From Chara braunii (lineage: Eukaryota; Streptophyta; Charophyceae; Charales; Characeae): DNA of 39,477 nt. The position numbers and the translations under genes are program-made. The DNA lies in NCBI GenBank assembly GCA_003427395.1, contig BFEA01000015.1, forward strand, positions 2,745,454 through 2,784,930. Direction: 5' to 3'. Shown piece by piece: positions 21,669-32,384 of the stretch (its first letter is position 1; every line of letters begins with the position of its first letter). The notes under the pieces were generated by a model. That model was not told where the DNA came from. It saw only the letters and a program-made list of their open reading frames with translations, and did not search any database.

Positions 21669-21775
21669 GGAAATTTTGAAAGGCGCAGGTGAACGAAAAA
21701 AAAAATTGGATGCCGGAAATTTTGAAAGGCGCTGGCGAACGAAAAAAAAAATTGGCGCTGGCGAACGAAAGCAAT
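21669..21775 (+). repeat. 46-bp tandem repeat with A-run
   Basis: GGAAATTTTGAAAGGCGC begins units at 21669 and 21715 (period 46). Each ends in GAACGAAAAAAAAAATTGG, and a third partial unit GGCGCTGGCGAACGAAA follows. It lies inside the Harbinger-type element. Confidence 0.85.
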
Positions 21776-22071
21776 GGACCTCCCCAATCGAAAATCAAAT
21801 TTCAAATTGGATGCTGGACGTCACGACGGCGACACGGGGCAGGTGGCGCCCATATCTGCGACGGTGGAAACGGGTATTTGCAGCGGCACAGTGGAGTCCT
21901 TGTACGTCGTCACGAATTTGTGAACGCCCCACGAAGGTCCATCGCCATCACCTCTGCATGCCACCGCGCCTATGTGTTGAGTCGAGCACACGTGGGGAAC
22001 GTCGTCGGGAACTTGGTGTTGAGGTTACCACGGTCGTGGCGAGTGGGTAGGCTGTTGTATTTTCGTGGTTC

Positions 22072-22620
22072 ATGAGCATTGCAACACACATGCCGATGGA
22101 GGGCAGCAGCGATCATGACAAATGTGCGAAGTTGACGACGATCGAGAAGACGGTCGTGGCGAAGGTCGTGACGACCGTGCTCCTTCGTTGTCAGCAGGAG
22201 AGGGCATTGGGCAGAATGAGAGCGCAGATCCGCGCGCAGAGGAGGAAGACACTTCATTAAGTCCCGGTCAAAGGGCTGGATACCGTGGCCATCATCGAGG
22301 CTGCAGTGCAGGTTTGCTGCACCATGGGTTGCAGTGTTCTTCCACGAGCGATGTCGAGGTGGTGGATGAAAAGGAGGATGAGAGGGGCGTGGGAGGATCT
22401 CAGGCAATGCGATGATGCGACGGAAGAGTAATTCTGGGAGAAGCTGCGTATGTTGCCACATGTCTTTCGGGCGATGGCGATTGCATCCAGTGTGGACGAA
22501 CGCCCACGGGATGGACTGCCGCTGTCGATGTCGACTGCAGTCAGTGCCGATGCCTTGTCTTCTCTGTTGGAGGCCTTCGATAGAGGTCGACCATCAACAA
22601 TAGAGGAAGCACACGTGGAA
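22072..22620 (+). pseudogene. Harbinger-like transposase N-terminal remnant
   Basis: One frame runs through the region with stops at 22258 and 22429. Its centre (from 22351) reads MSRWWMKRRMRGAWEDL, then an acidic stretch, and after the stop FWEKLRMLPHVFRAM. Known plant Harbinger transposases begin with an RRWW-like motif, an acidic 'ED..F..F.RM....F' segment and a helical region, in the same order and spacing. No DDE catalytic region is visible further on, so the gene is truncated or too decayed to read. The superfamily link also rests on the TTA duplication and termini. Confidence 0.6.
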
Positions 22621-23463
22621 TAGGAGAACAACAACAAGCAAAATTGTGACTAGGAGCAGCAGTGGCAACCTTCAATAGAGGTCAGCCATCAACGCCAACT
22701 ACGATAGGGTCATAATTCTACGACGATGACGAAGGTCCACCGAATGACGACGATGAAGGGAGAAGACGGTAGAGGACAACATAGGACATGCACACTCTAA
22801 CAGGTCGTACGCCCTTGCACTGCGAGCCGGATCGTGGCATGTGCGGTGGCTTCTGGAGTAGTCCACTGAAGCCCTTTTGTTCGCCTGCCGCTCGTCCATC
22901 TTGACGTCCTTCCTCGCAGACCGCCACTTACGTGTACGTCCAGGCACCCTTCTGAGGATGCAGACATGGAAGAAGCCGACAAGGACAAGCAAAAGGATGG
23001 CCAGGAGCAGCAACGACAACCTTGAAAGGCAAGTGGGAAGGGCAGTAGCTAGACGATGACAATACACCTTCAACAAACAGTGACAAAGAGGGGTGCAAAC
23101 GACAGACCGCAACATGGGACAAACGCCTTGTAATGTTTTTTTTGTCGCGGAATACAGTGGGCAATCGGAGCAAGGGGGGTCGGCTGAAGTATTCAAATTT
23201 CCCGACCGTTCGACCCCTTTCCGTTTGGCGGCACGCACTGCAAGGGAGAACACTGGTCGACGACGTCCGTGGGGGCTGGCCGGCCACCATCGATTACCGT
23301 TGGCGCAAGGTTCTTGGAAACCGAACGTTGAAGACCCAAGATGCCTGTGCGCTGCTCGGTAGGAGCTCCAATGGAATAGCCGACAGAAATTTCTTGCCGA
23401 CAACGGGTGCCCTCGCCGCTCAGATTATCGCGGATCCTTGACCTCCAAGAGACCTCGAGAGGT

Positions 23464-23622
23464 TCCTTGGGGAATGCCACCAAATGGCTGTAGCCCGAGG
23501 ATGCCGCGAGGATTCCCCAAGGAAATGTTTTGATTTATTTTTTTTCGTTTTCATCCCAAGGATAGGTGGAACGAAATTTTCCTTGGGGGATTTACACGCC
23601 CGAGGAGTGTCTAACAAGCCCC
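23464..23622 (-). repeat. Right terminal and subterminal inverted repeat of Harbinger-type element
   Basis: This end contains TCCTTGGGGAAT at about 23464 and its inverse ATTCCCCAAGGA at about 23512, forming an internal hairpin with about a 40-nt loop. The CCCAAGGATAGGTGGAAC arm and the terminal repeat ending CAAGCCCC follow. Confidence 0.8.
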
Positions 23623-23631
23623 TTAAACCTG

Positions 23632-23767
23632 TTTTTTTTTTTTTTTAGGACAAATGCTCCAGTCTATTTGTGGGGAGCAGCACGTGCTGGGAACCGAGCC
23701 CAACATCCCATATAGAGTTACACAAGTCATTTGAGATATCGGGGTCATTACTCGGCTTCGACTGAGA
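23632..23767 (-). mobile_element. SINE-like element A3
   Basis: On the minus strand it reads CAGTCGAAGCCGAGTAATG, CCCCGATATCTC, hairpin 2 at 23686-23704 (GTTGGG, loop CTCGGTT, CCCAGC, with one G-T wobble), the palindrome CAGCACGTGCTG, the CTCCCCACAAATAGACTGG box, ATTTGTCC and A15. Hairpin 1 is decayed here. It abuts the Harbinger element: only six bases separate the TTA duplication from the poly-T. LINE-3 begins at its 5' end. Confidence 0.75.
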
Positions 23768-23792
23768 TTTTTTTTTTTTTTTTTTTTTTTTT

Positions 23793-24035
23793 AAGACATT
23801 TACAGACTATATTAGCCAGGGTGAAACAAGCATCCCTTGCTAATATAGTTGTTTAAGTCACTCCATCTATTGGTGGGGAGCTGCACCTGCTAGAAAACGG
23901 GTCCAACGTCCCATTACAATGTAATTGTCATTATGGATTGGGCCTCTTCACCAAACTACTTGGCGCCAAATCTTACACACTGAACTAGCCCTTTTATGAT
24001 TGGGAAAACATACCAAAATTTGAGTGACAATTTAC
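23793..24035 (-). other. LINE-3 structured 3' UTR
   Basis: Sense strand is minus. Hairpin 2 is at 23889-23907 (GTTGGA, loop CCCGTTT, TCTAGC, with two G-T wobbles). The CTCCCCACCAATAGATGG box follows. Hairpin 3 at 23806-23849 has a perfect 11-bp outer stem, ACTATATTAGC/GCTAATATAGT, then AGGG/CCCT inside and a loop containing GGATGCT. A stretch beginning TTTGGTGAAGAGGC is shared with LINE-2. Confidence 0.82.
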
Positions 24036-24037
24036 CT

Positions 24038-27000
24038 CTATGCTGAACCATACCATGAGATAGGAACCATTGACTGATGGTTAGGATGAAAGGGGTCAGG
24101 GAATTCAGAAGCAGGTCGTAGAGGGATCATAAGGTTCATTGAACTCCAATCATTGAAATGAATCTTGTAGTTCCTGTTGAGGGCAACATCATCATTTGCA
24201 GGGGCACCTTGCCAACTAACCTTCCCCAACTTTCCTCCCTGTTTTCCCTCAAGCCAGCCTTTGTTAAAATTTTTAATATGTTCAAGAATTTTATTTTTCG
24301 TGAATTCCCATCGAATTCTGATATCTGTTTGTATTTGTTCCTTGATACTATCAGTAAATTCCTGACCATCAAGTCTGACTTTCTCCCATTCGTGTGTACA
24401 TCTTCTTCTCCAAATGGTCCAGAGTATTGCTCCTCTGCTGATGATAAACAAGTTTTGTGTGAATTCATCATAGGGTACGACAACCCAATCCTCCAGCAAC
24501 AAAGGTTTCCAGCCCCATGGCCATCTATCAGTCACTTCCAACTGACTCCATATTCTGTCCCACCATCTCCATAGCCACACTGAGTCAGGGCATTGTAGGA
24601 AAATGTGTTCAATAGTCTCAGCTATACTTCTGCTCGGGAAGACAGATGTGCAAAGTTTGCACCAAGGCTTGGATAAACCTTTGCTATCTAATGAGGTTTT
24701 GCCTATTAGCCAATCATTGGTTGGGAGGCATATATGTTCAATTTGTCATTGTAGTGAGGCTACTTTAGCAGGCTTGATCTTCTTGCTTTGAAACCATTTG
24801 ATCTGTTGAAATTCATTTTTTCCTAAATTCAACTGATCCATCCATCTTTGTGTGACTCTGTCTTTGAGATTAAATCTTGGTCTTAACATTCTGCATGTTG
24901 ATTTTACTGTGAGAGTGTGCAGAGTTTTTGTGAAGTTTTTCTTTCCTTTGGACTGCGACCCCCATTTCCATTCTTGTGGATCTAATGGGAGAAATTGAAT
25001 GGGCGTGCTTGGGCGGAAGGCAAACTAAGAATTCTTATCTTATATGACTCTGACCCTGAAAAGTTATTCAGTCGTCACCCTTCTGACTCTAATTGGGTCA
25101 CTCAGGATTAACTCATTATTATCTTTGAGATAAAAAAGGGTGATTAGTATGTCTCCATTCCTTTCCTTATGAAAGATGTTGCCAATCACTTGATGATCTT
25201 CCTTTAGAACTACCCAATTATTATTTTTGATTTTATGGCCCTTTTTAAGAATTGTAGTCCAACCTATTGGGATTAACTCTAATATCTTATCAAGGGCAAC
25301 CTCTGAATGATGACAATATTTCAACTTCTCCTGGAGTTTCTTGTGAGAGATCCAGTCATTAGTATATGTATTCCAGATGTCACTTACTCGGATTACTCCT
25401 TTTCTTATCCATCCCGTTCCAGGGTAAGTCTCTGCAATGAAGGGTGCATCCTTGTGAATCTATGATTCATATATTGTTAAAGAGTGGTTGCCTGCAAACT
25501 TCCTCCCTCTTTCTAGGGAAATCTTGTCAGTAAGCAGGAGCTTTCTCCATGTTTTAATGAGAGGGGGCTAAAAGAGGTTTTTTGTAAGATCTGCTCTAGC
25601 AGCTTCCCTATTAGATAGATAAGACTCTTCTGTCCTCTATCCTCTAGCTTTGGGTAGTGTCCAGGCTCTGTTTTCCAACCATGTCAGCGTGTCAATTTCC
25701 TCGACTGTTGGGGGGGCTAATCTTTTGACTTGTTCCCAGGCTAACACATTCCATGGAGTTTGAGGATTAAAAAACAGTCTTTTAATCCATTGAATGTACA
25801 AAGTCATTGCTTGGAGGGTGGGATCAATGATACCAAGTCCAACACGATTTGGGTTGTATAATTGATGACCATGCTACCCTGCTGATTACATTTTTTGACT
25901 CGTGATTTCCCCTCCACAGGAAGACTCTTAGTTGTTGTTGAAATATTTTGATCGTTGCCTTGTCTAGGGCCCAAATGGCTGATTTATACCATATCGATGC
26001 TAGGACTACATTATTAACTACAAGAGATCTTTCAAAAAATGGATGTATGTTTGTTCTTCCATGAATTTAGTTTAGAACAAACATTCTGTAAAATTCATTC
26101 ATTGTTAGCTTCAGGCTTTCCTTTTGCTGAAAGATTGATTCCCAATACCCTTACCTGTATCTCTTTAGATAACCATGATATTTTTGGAACTTCTGGGGGT
26201 CTGACTCCTTGATTATGGATCCACCAACCCAAGGTTTTGTTACTCTAATTAATTCTCATATCTGAGAGTCTACAAAAGTGATCCATCATGACCCTTAGGG
26301 CTTCCAGATTCTCGTGTGATGCTTCAATCATAATAGAGAGGTCATCAACAAAGAGGGAGCAGACATGGATAACCTCTTCTGATATGAAAATTACTTGGAT
26401 TCTCTTGATATCCTTGTTGTTACGTAGGTTAGCAGTCAGGGTTTCCATGATTATCACAAATAGGAAGGGGGCGATAGGATCCCCTTGTCTCACCGATCTC
26501 TTAAGGCAGAATGAGGGAGTCACATTCTCATTTATCATTATCCTGGTAGTGACATTCGGATGCATTATCTCCACCCATCTCCTAAAATAAGGACCAAAGT
26601 TCATTTTTTCAAGGCATTTATCTAGGAATGTCCAATCCACATGGTCGTACGCTTTTTCAAAATCAATAAAGATAAAAGACGCATTATGTTTAGATTGCCT
26701 AAAAATTTTAATCAACTCATTTACCAAGATAATATTGTCTTGAATGCTCCTTCCTATTATAAAGCCTGTTTATGCAGGATGAATAATATCAGAAATAACA
26801 TTAGTTAGACGGTCTGCCAAGACCTTAGCCACTAACTTGTAAACCACAGTCAGCAGAGTTTTTGGTCGATAATTCTTTATACTTGATTTTTCTTTTTTTT
26901 GTAGATGAGGGTGATGAATCCTTCATTCACTATCTCCCCTATCTCCCCTGTGATCCACACCGAATCATAGAAATTGATTAGGTCTTGAGAAAGGATATGC

Positions 27001-27370
27001 CACATACTTTCCCAGAATTCTTTAGGTAACTCATCAATCCCTGGTGTTTTTTTCTTTTCCATTAGGATCAATGCCCTCCATACTTCATCTTTGGTTATGA
27101 GTTTCTTCATTTCTTCTCTTTGTTTTTCTAAGATTTTCTTAATCATTGGTAATAATAAATCATCAATCTCTTCTTTGTGTTGACTTTTGGGGATGTCACT
27201 ATTTTTAGGTGTAAATAGAGTCTTAAAGAAATCTCTAACTAACTTGGTGCAACTTGTTGTTGAGGTAACTAGGGGTTCCTCTGACTTCATGGGGTTAGTC
27301 AATGCTTCTCTTGTTGTTCTTCCTGATTTGGCTTTGGGCATTGCAAAAAATCTGGCATCTATACTTCCTT
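24038..27370 (-). pseudogene. LINE-3 ORF2 reverse transcriptase and C-terminal region (broken)
   Basis: From the 5' side (high coordinates): SIDARFFAMPKAKSGR, KKTPGIDELPKEFW and FITLIYKK (to 26877). After breaks come IFIDFEKAYDHVDW, RQGDPIAPFLFV and the catalytic FVDD (26727-26245). The connection region is heavily broken (26244-24600), with one clear 86-codon piece at 25324-25064. The C-terminal segment is at 24580-24038 and includes WPWGWKPLLLEDW, ILWTIWRRRCTHEW and HFNDW. It aligns by eye with LINE-2 throughout. Many stops and shifts show it is older than LINE-2. The first about 25 codons of the longest upstream frame (27443 to about 27375) are antisense to the inverted endonuclease. Confidence 0.9.
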
Positions 27371-27379
27371 CCAAACAGA

Positions 27380-28210
27380 GTAAGAGACAAGTTATTCTTG
27401 AGATGATGAAAGAGGCAGATGGTAGATCTTGGCCAAACGTCATATGTGTCCAGGAGACTCATTTGATGAATATTGATTACCATAATCATATACAAAAAAA
27501 AAATATGGCCCCACATGGCTTATTGAGCACATGCACCTAAGGTTGGCAGTGCAGGGGTGACCATTTGGCTCCCCCCGGACACCAAAATAGAAGTTATAAA
27601 TTGGGAAGATGACCAACAGGAAGACAAATGGGTCTATATTCTAGCAATGATAGAGTTAGACGTGGTCAACATTTTATGTGTATATGACCCTAATGAAGTT
27701 AGTGATAGACAAAGGTTTTTTTAGGGAATTCTTCACCATTTACCGACAGGCATCCCCATCATTATCGCAGACGATTTTAATGCGGTACCAGACTGCATTC
27801 TGGATAGATGACGCATTCCTTCCCCTTGTCCCCCTTACATTGAAGCTGATGAGACCATTATCTCTAATCTCTGTCTTTCAGCCAATCTCTTCGACTAATT
27901 AAGGAGACTAAACCCCGAAGCAAAAACCTATACTTGTTTTAGAAAAAATCAAGCCAGACAAAGTACAAGATCGATAATTGACCTTATATTGGTTTCAGGT
28001 GAACTCCAAGGAGCATTATAGTTAGCAAGCATCCTTCCTCATAATCCTTTGCCTGGGTTGGACCACTCGATATGTGTGGCGGTCTTTTCCTTTAGGAAAA
28101 AAACAGATCAAGGAAGAGGATATTACAGGTTGAGAATCAATCTAAGAACTATTGAAGAAATTCAAGAGAATTACAGGTTAGAAAACTATGAATATATACT
28201 CACCTCTTTT
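27380..28210 (+). pseudogene. LINE-3 endonuclease segment (inverted relative to its reverse transcriptase)
   Basis: The plus strand reads SKRQVILEMMKEADGRSW and VICVQETHL near 27380-27460. A frame change follows, then SAGVTIWLPPDT, IIADDFNAVPD near 27760, RSIIDLILVSGE near 27975, and GLDHSICVAVFS near 28055. It then reaches KKTDQGRGYYRL, which matches KKTDQGRGVYKL in LINE-2. Several stops and frameshifts are present. The endonuclease N-terminus is missing at the junction, so this segment is 5'-truncated. Confidence 0.87.
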
Positions 28211-28269
28211 ACAATGCTCAAAACCCCTAGACTCTCAAACAAAACTCTCTAAAACTATCCAACATTGTC

Positions 28270-29950
28270 TTACTTCTTGTCGAGCTCTCCCAGGCCTCAC
28301 ACGCCTACCCGACTAGGTTACAAAGCAACACGACTCGCCCCAACTCCGACCAGCATCGTCCCAACAGCTACCGTTGGTTGTCCTTTGGAATGCCCACCCC
28401 AAAGCCTCCCAAGATCTCTTTACCAGGGCTCACGCTCCTGCAATCAGCAGGTTACGGGTCAACACCCCAGCACCGGTCAGCGTCGTACTAGCATCGAACA
28501 ACCGCAAATCCATTAATGTATCAGTATCAAACAACCCAAAGCGAGTTGCTAGAAGTCCCCAGAATTCTAAAACATTCTCTTTTTTACCAAAATCAATGTT
28601 ATTTGAGGTAAACTTGAGGTAAATTCGGGAGACTTTCACCAACAAAAATCCCATCAATCGTCTTCAAACACTCTAAAGCGTCAGAGGGTCCTAACACCCT
28701 CGAAGTCCTCAGATGCTGTCCTATTCCCTACCAAGCTCTGCCAAGCCTCTCACCCCCGCTATAGGTTACAGGGCAAAGCAACTTACCACAGCTTCGGCCA
28801 GCATCATCTTTGATAGGAACCCTTGATTGTCCCGTGAAATGCCCCCCCAAGGCATTCCCAGATCTCTCTACCAGGCCTCAAGCTCCTGCTGTTAACAAGT
28901 TACAAGGTCAACACCCCAGCACCGGCTAGCGTCATTTTGGCATCGAACAACCGCAGGTCCATGAATAAAACAACATTAAGAATCGCCTCAAGGAAATTGC
29001 AAGGAGTTGCAAGAGCCTAAAAACGTTTTACCACAACCACCGAAAACAATCACAACCTCTAGAGGATAGCCATATCCGAACACATCGCACATTTTTTTTT
29101 TTTTTTAACGAGATAGGACATGAGTGACACACAACAAAATTTAAAGCAAAAAATCTGAACCGAAACCACCGACTAACAAACTTCTCACGCAACAGTTGGA
29201 AAAAAATAAAGTCTCCGTGATCAGTTATCGAACTTAAACATGACTGGTCTTATAACCCCTTCTGCTAGGGTTACAGGGCACCACCATGCCCCGGTACCGA
29301 CCAACCTAGTATAGACGGCAAAGAATGCCTTCCTCCCTCGACAACTCCCATTGGTTGCACGCCCCTAGGTGACAGGGATAAAATCCCAACAACGATTGCG
29401 TCGAACGTGGTGGTTCTGCCTTCATTGCTCCCCCAGGTTACAGAGCAATATTGCAGCACCAGCCTGCGTCGTCCCAACCACGTCCTGTTGACCTACTTAC
29501 GAAGACTAAGGCCCTTCCCTGTTACACCCCCTTACAAATTTCCCACTCGTCCGTGCGAATAATCTGCTTCCCTTAATCGTATGTTTTTTGGCTACCTATT
29601 AAAAAGTTTAAAATATAAAACCTAGTTGACAATTTGCAGAGCAGTCAAGGAGACCATAACAACCCTACTCAGGCTCGCCAACGCAATCATACTCTCTTCC
29701 TGAGTCTGCCCAGCCTCACACCCCCACTGCTAGGTTACAGGGCAACGAAATTTACCCCAGCTCCGACGGACATCCGCCAGCAGCAACCCTTGATTATTTC
29801 GTGAGATGCCCACCCCTAAGCATCCCCAGATCTCTCTATCAGGCCTTATGCTCCTACTTCGTAAGTTACAGGGCAACATCCCAACACCGACCAGTGTCGT
29901 TCTTGCATCGAAAAACCGCAGATCCGCAATTATGACAGCAACAGACATAC
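28270..29950 (+). repeat. Clustered two-part repeat family (four diverged copies)
   Basis: The motif AGGTTACAGGGCAAC followed by CCAGCACCGACCAGCGTCGT recurs at about 28315, 28449, 28763, 28898, 29268, 29435, 29732 and 29864. It comes in pairs about 135 bp apart (165 in the third pair), and the pairs are about 450-505 bp apart. Between the two halves most copies keep CCCAGATCTCTCTACCAGG. After the second half is GCATCGAACAACCGCAGATCC. A/T-rich spacers separate the copies. No coding potential is evident and I do not recognise the family. Confidence 0.82.
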
Positions 29951-31495
29951 CTAAGAAGATTTGTTAACAGTCTCCAATGAGAGAAGCCTTATCAGGAAAC
30001 ACTAATTGGAACATGAAAAATCATGTCAAAGTTTCAAAAAAACAAAATCATCAAAGTAACCAAGGTCATTAGATAGGGAAAATTCATCACGAATCACGAC
30101 AAATTAGAAAATTGAATCAATACAATTTAGAAAATCGAATCACGTCAAATTAGAAAATCGATCTACGGCGAAATTGATAAACCTATATGAAATATAATTT
30201 GCATATACAAATAGGATGTTCGAATGAGACTTTCGATCGTTTTTTTTTAAGATCAACATCATATGTCCAAAAGGACTTACGACTCCGATTTCCAAAACCC
30301 CAAAGTTCAAAAAATCGCTCAGAAAGTAAATCGGGAAATACTTGGTGGAAAAACAATTCAACAATTAATTGTGTATGAGAGAACCATAACGATTTTAAAA
30401 CCAGATCGCGAAATCAACAAGAAAAATTACGAACTACCGATTGAGATAAACTAAGAACTCATAATTGTCATCCAATACATTTTCTAAGAAATTCCCATAG
30501 CAGGAAAAAGAAAACAAGATATAAAACCCAAGCACAACAAAAATAGGTCATGCCTCAAGAGTTACTGGAGATCTTATCGTTGCATGAAGTTGCCTTGAAA
30601 CACCTGAAGTCTCAGTCCATGCAATCCATCACGTAGCGCTCAACTCTCGCAGTCCCTTGATCCAGCTGCCTTGCCGCTGTAGAGTCCAAACTCAGCCCCT
30701 GCCTCTTCCTGCGGGAGGGACATGTTCACCTCCCCATAGCCCGTGCTAATATAGCCGCTCAGCAAGCTGCAATGACCAGAAGAGATTTGGCAGGACACAA
30801 TCACCTCCTTATCACTACCCAGATGTGATTGCGTTGTGAGTAACCACGTCAAGCCTGTTGACGCTACTTCACAAAGAGTTCAGTCCCTGCCTAATGATCT
30901 GGAGGCCACTAAATCAAGAAAAAAGAGAGACGGAGTAAAAAGGGCAAGTGTAGGAAATCCCCCACCATCGAGCCCCCACTCGCCCCGCCCACCTTCTCCT
31001 CGGCACAATCCCCATTCCACTCCACTGCAACCGACAACCTGTCATCACACGTCTTCCTCCTACCTTGCCTCCACGAAATCTCCAACGCACGCCATCGCAC
31101 ACCATCGTCGTTTTACGCCCATCATACTACTTAGCGCAACTCTGCTCACGTTTCGCTCCGCGCTCGCCTCGCCACGCCGTGTTGCATCGTGCTCCCGCAA
31201 TTCCAATACTGGACGGGGCGCAACACTCGACGTTTGGTGGGCAACTCTCGTAAGAAAAAAAAAAAAAAAAAAAAAAGGAAAAGAGGATGGATATTTATGA
31301 ATAGTGCTGCGTGACCCCTCGGCCCGTATAATCGCATTCCTAGGGCAGGTCGAGACCGTGTCCCTTCTGTTTTGTGACATATACAGGTGTGCTGTGTGAC
31401 TGGGAAGTGCCGCATAATCGCAAACTGACACACATATAATTTGCGATTGTACGTGCTAGTGTGAGTATGCCCTGAGTTGGTGTTTTTACTAGGGC
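29951..31495. other. Unassigned stretch with minor repeats
   Basis: I see no gene. The sequence AAATTAGAAAATCGAATC recurs about three times with a 22-24-bp period near 30097-30165. An A28 run lies at about 31254-31276. An imperfect hairpin, ATAATCGCAAAC...TTTGCGATT, lies at about 31411-31447. Confidence 0.45.
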
Positions 31496-31800
31496 GGGTT
31501 TTACGACTGTGACAAAGTAGTTTCCCAGACTTACTGCCATTCTTGTCAAGGGTTTGGAACTACAGTCTGCTCAGGGTTGGTGTGAGTAAAGTCGACCGCT
31601 TTTCTCGGGGGTATCATGAACTCTGGTTGACGTCATGAGTCTTTATCTATCAAGCAAATGCATCCTGGGAAGAGTTTCAAATTCTTTCAGGTTTCAACCT
31701 TATGGTGAGTCAATGAAAGTCTGACGAGACAGTCTGGCACAGTCGCGCTTTTTTTCTGTGGAGTTGCGTATAGCGACATGACAACAGACAACATGGTCTT
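31496..31800 (+). repeat. Direct repeat family C, copy 1
   Basis: This copy starts GGGTTTTACGACTGTGAC and includes ACTTACTGCCATTCTTGTCA, GGTGTGAGTAAAGTCGACCG and AAATGCATCCTGGGAAGA. It ends with AAAGTCTGACGAGACAGTC and TATAGCGACATGACAACAG. The second copy starts 413 bp later. Its last third also matches 34170-34275. Confidence 0.85.
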
Positions 31801-31865
31801 GCTACTCTCCGTTCATGTGGGATGATGTGACTAGCGTCCGAACGGTACTAGCGGTCATGCCAGTG

Positions 31866-31900
31866 GGTGCGTGGGTGGGTGGGTGGGTGGGTGGGTGTGT
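31866..31900. repeat. (GTGG)n short array
   Basis: A GGGT/GTGG tetranucleotide run (GTGGGTGGGTGGGTGGG) lies directly upstream of family C copy 2. It is not a plant-type telomere repeat. Confidence 0.9.
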
Positions 31901-31908
31901 AGAGTGAG

Positions 31909-32160
31909 TGGGTTTTATGGCTGTGACACACTATTTTCTTAAACTTACTGCCATTCTTGTCAGGGCTTCGGACCGACAGTCTGATAGGCTTGCAGCGTCG
32001 GTGTGAGTAAAGTCGACCGTCTTTCTCTTTTAGGGGTATTGCTAACTCTGGGCGACATGGAGAGTCCTTAATAGACTCCTTATCCATCAGTCAAATGCAT
32101 TCTGGGAAGACTGTCAGGGTTCAACAATCTTTTGACGAGTTGGTGAAAGTCTGACAAAAA
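31909..32160 (+). repeat. Direct repeat family C, copy 2
   Basis: This copy aligns with copy 1 from GGGTTTTATGGCTGTGAC to GGTGAAAGTCTGAC, with a short extra segment (TAGGCTTGCAGCG) near 31985. It contains the same GTCGACC and ATGCATTCTGGGAAGA blocks. Confidence 0.85.
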
Positions 32161-32384
32161 AAACAAAAAAGTAAAAAAAACAAACGAAGAGTGTGGCGCA
32201 TTTCCTGGGCAGACTGTACGAGTAATGTATGTATCCTCCATCAGAGGGTGAAGGGCCTTTCATACTGACCGCCCCATTTCGGAACTTCCAATAGATTCAG
32301 ATGAATGGGTATTGAAGACTAGCAAGAGACGGGAACCCATTGTATCTTCATTCACTGTCAGTTAACGCAGCCTATTGCCTTTTC

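Larger units (their letters stand above)
21160..23622. mobile_element. PIF/Harbinger-type DNA transposon (decayed)
   Basis: The left end GGGGCTCGTTAGACACTCC and the right end (reverse complement GGGGCTTGTTAGACACTCC) are inverted repeats differing at one base over 19 bp. The element is flanked on both sides by TTA (21157-21159 and 23623-23625). A 3-bp TTA duplication and a GGGGC-start terminus are typical of the PIF/Harbinger superfamily. Further in, GTTCCACCTATCCTTGGG is repeated inverted (21239 and about 23553-23571). A decayed transposase-like frame lies inside. The length, 2463 bp, is shorter than most autonomous members (usually over 3 kb). Confidence 0.85.
23768..28210 (-). mobile_element. 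LINE-3: plant L1-like LINE with 5' inversion
   Basis: The 3' poly-A is at 23768-23792 (seen as T25). On the minus strand the 3' UTR and reverse transcriptase extend up to about 27370. Endonuclease coding then appears on the plus strand from about 27380 to 28210, with its N-terminal end at the junction and its C-terminal end against the outer flank. That is the geometry expected of twin priming. About 80 codons between the two segments, judged against LINE-2, are missing. The right edge is approximate, and no target duplication was found. Confidence 0.85.

Noticed and set aside
22699-23403. 234-codon minus-strand frame as a gene in the Harbinger-type element
   Set aside because: The GC-rich interior keeps several frames open on both strands, and this one shows no recognisable domain, while the plus-strand frame at 22072-22620 shows transposase-like motifs.
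23740-28260. Target-site duplication for LINE-3
   Set aside because: The bases left of the poly-T (CTTCGACTGAGA) do not recur near 28200-28260.
28270-29950. CRISPR-like array
   Set aside because: Units are long, diverged and paired, with unequal spacing, in a eukaryotic transposon-rich context; no short identical repeats or cas genes.
31866-31900. Interstitial telomere repeat
   Set aside because: The unit is GTGG/GGGT, not TTTAGGG or TTAGGG, and it is short.
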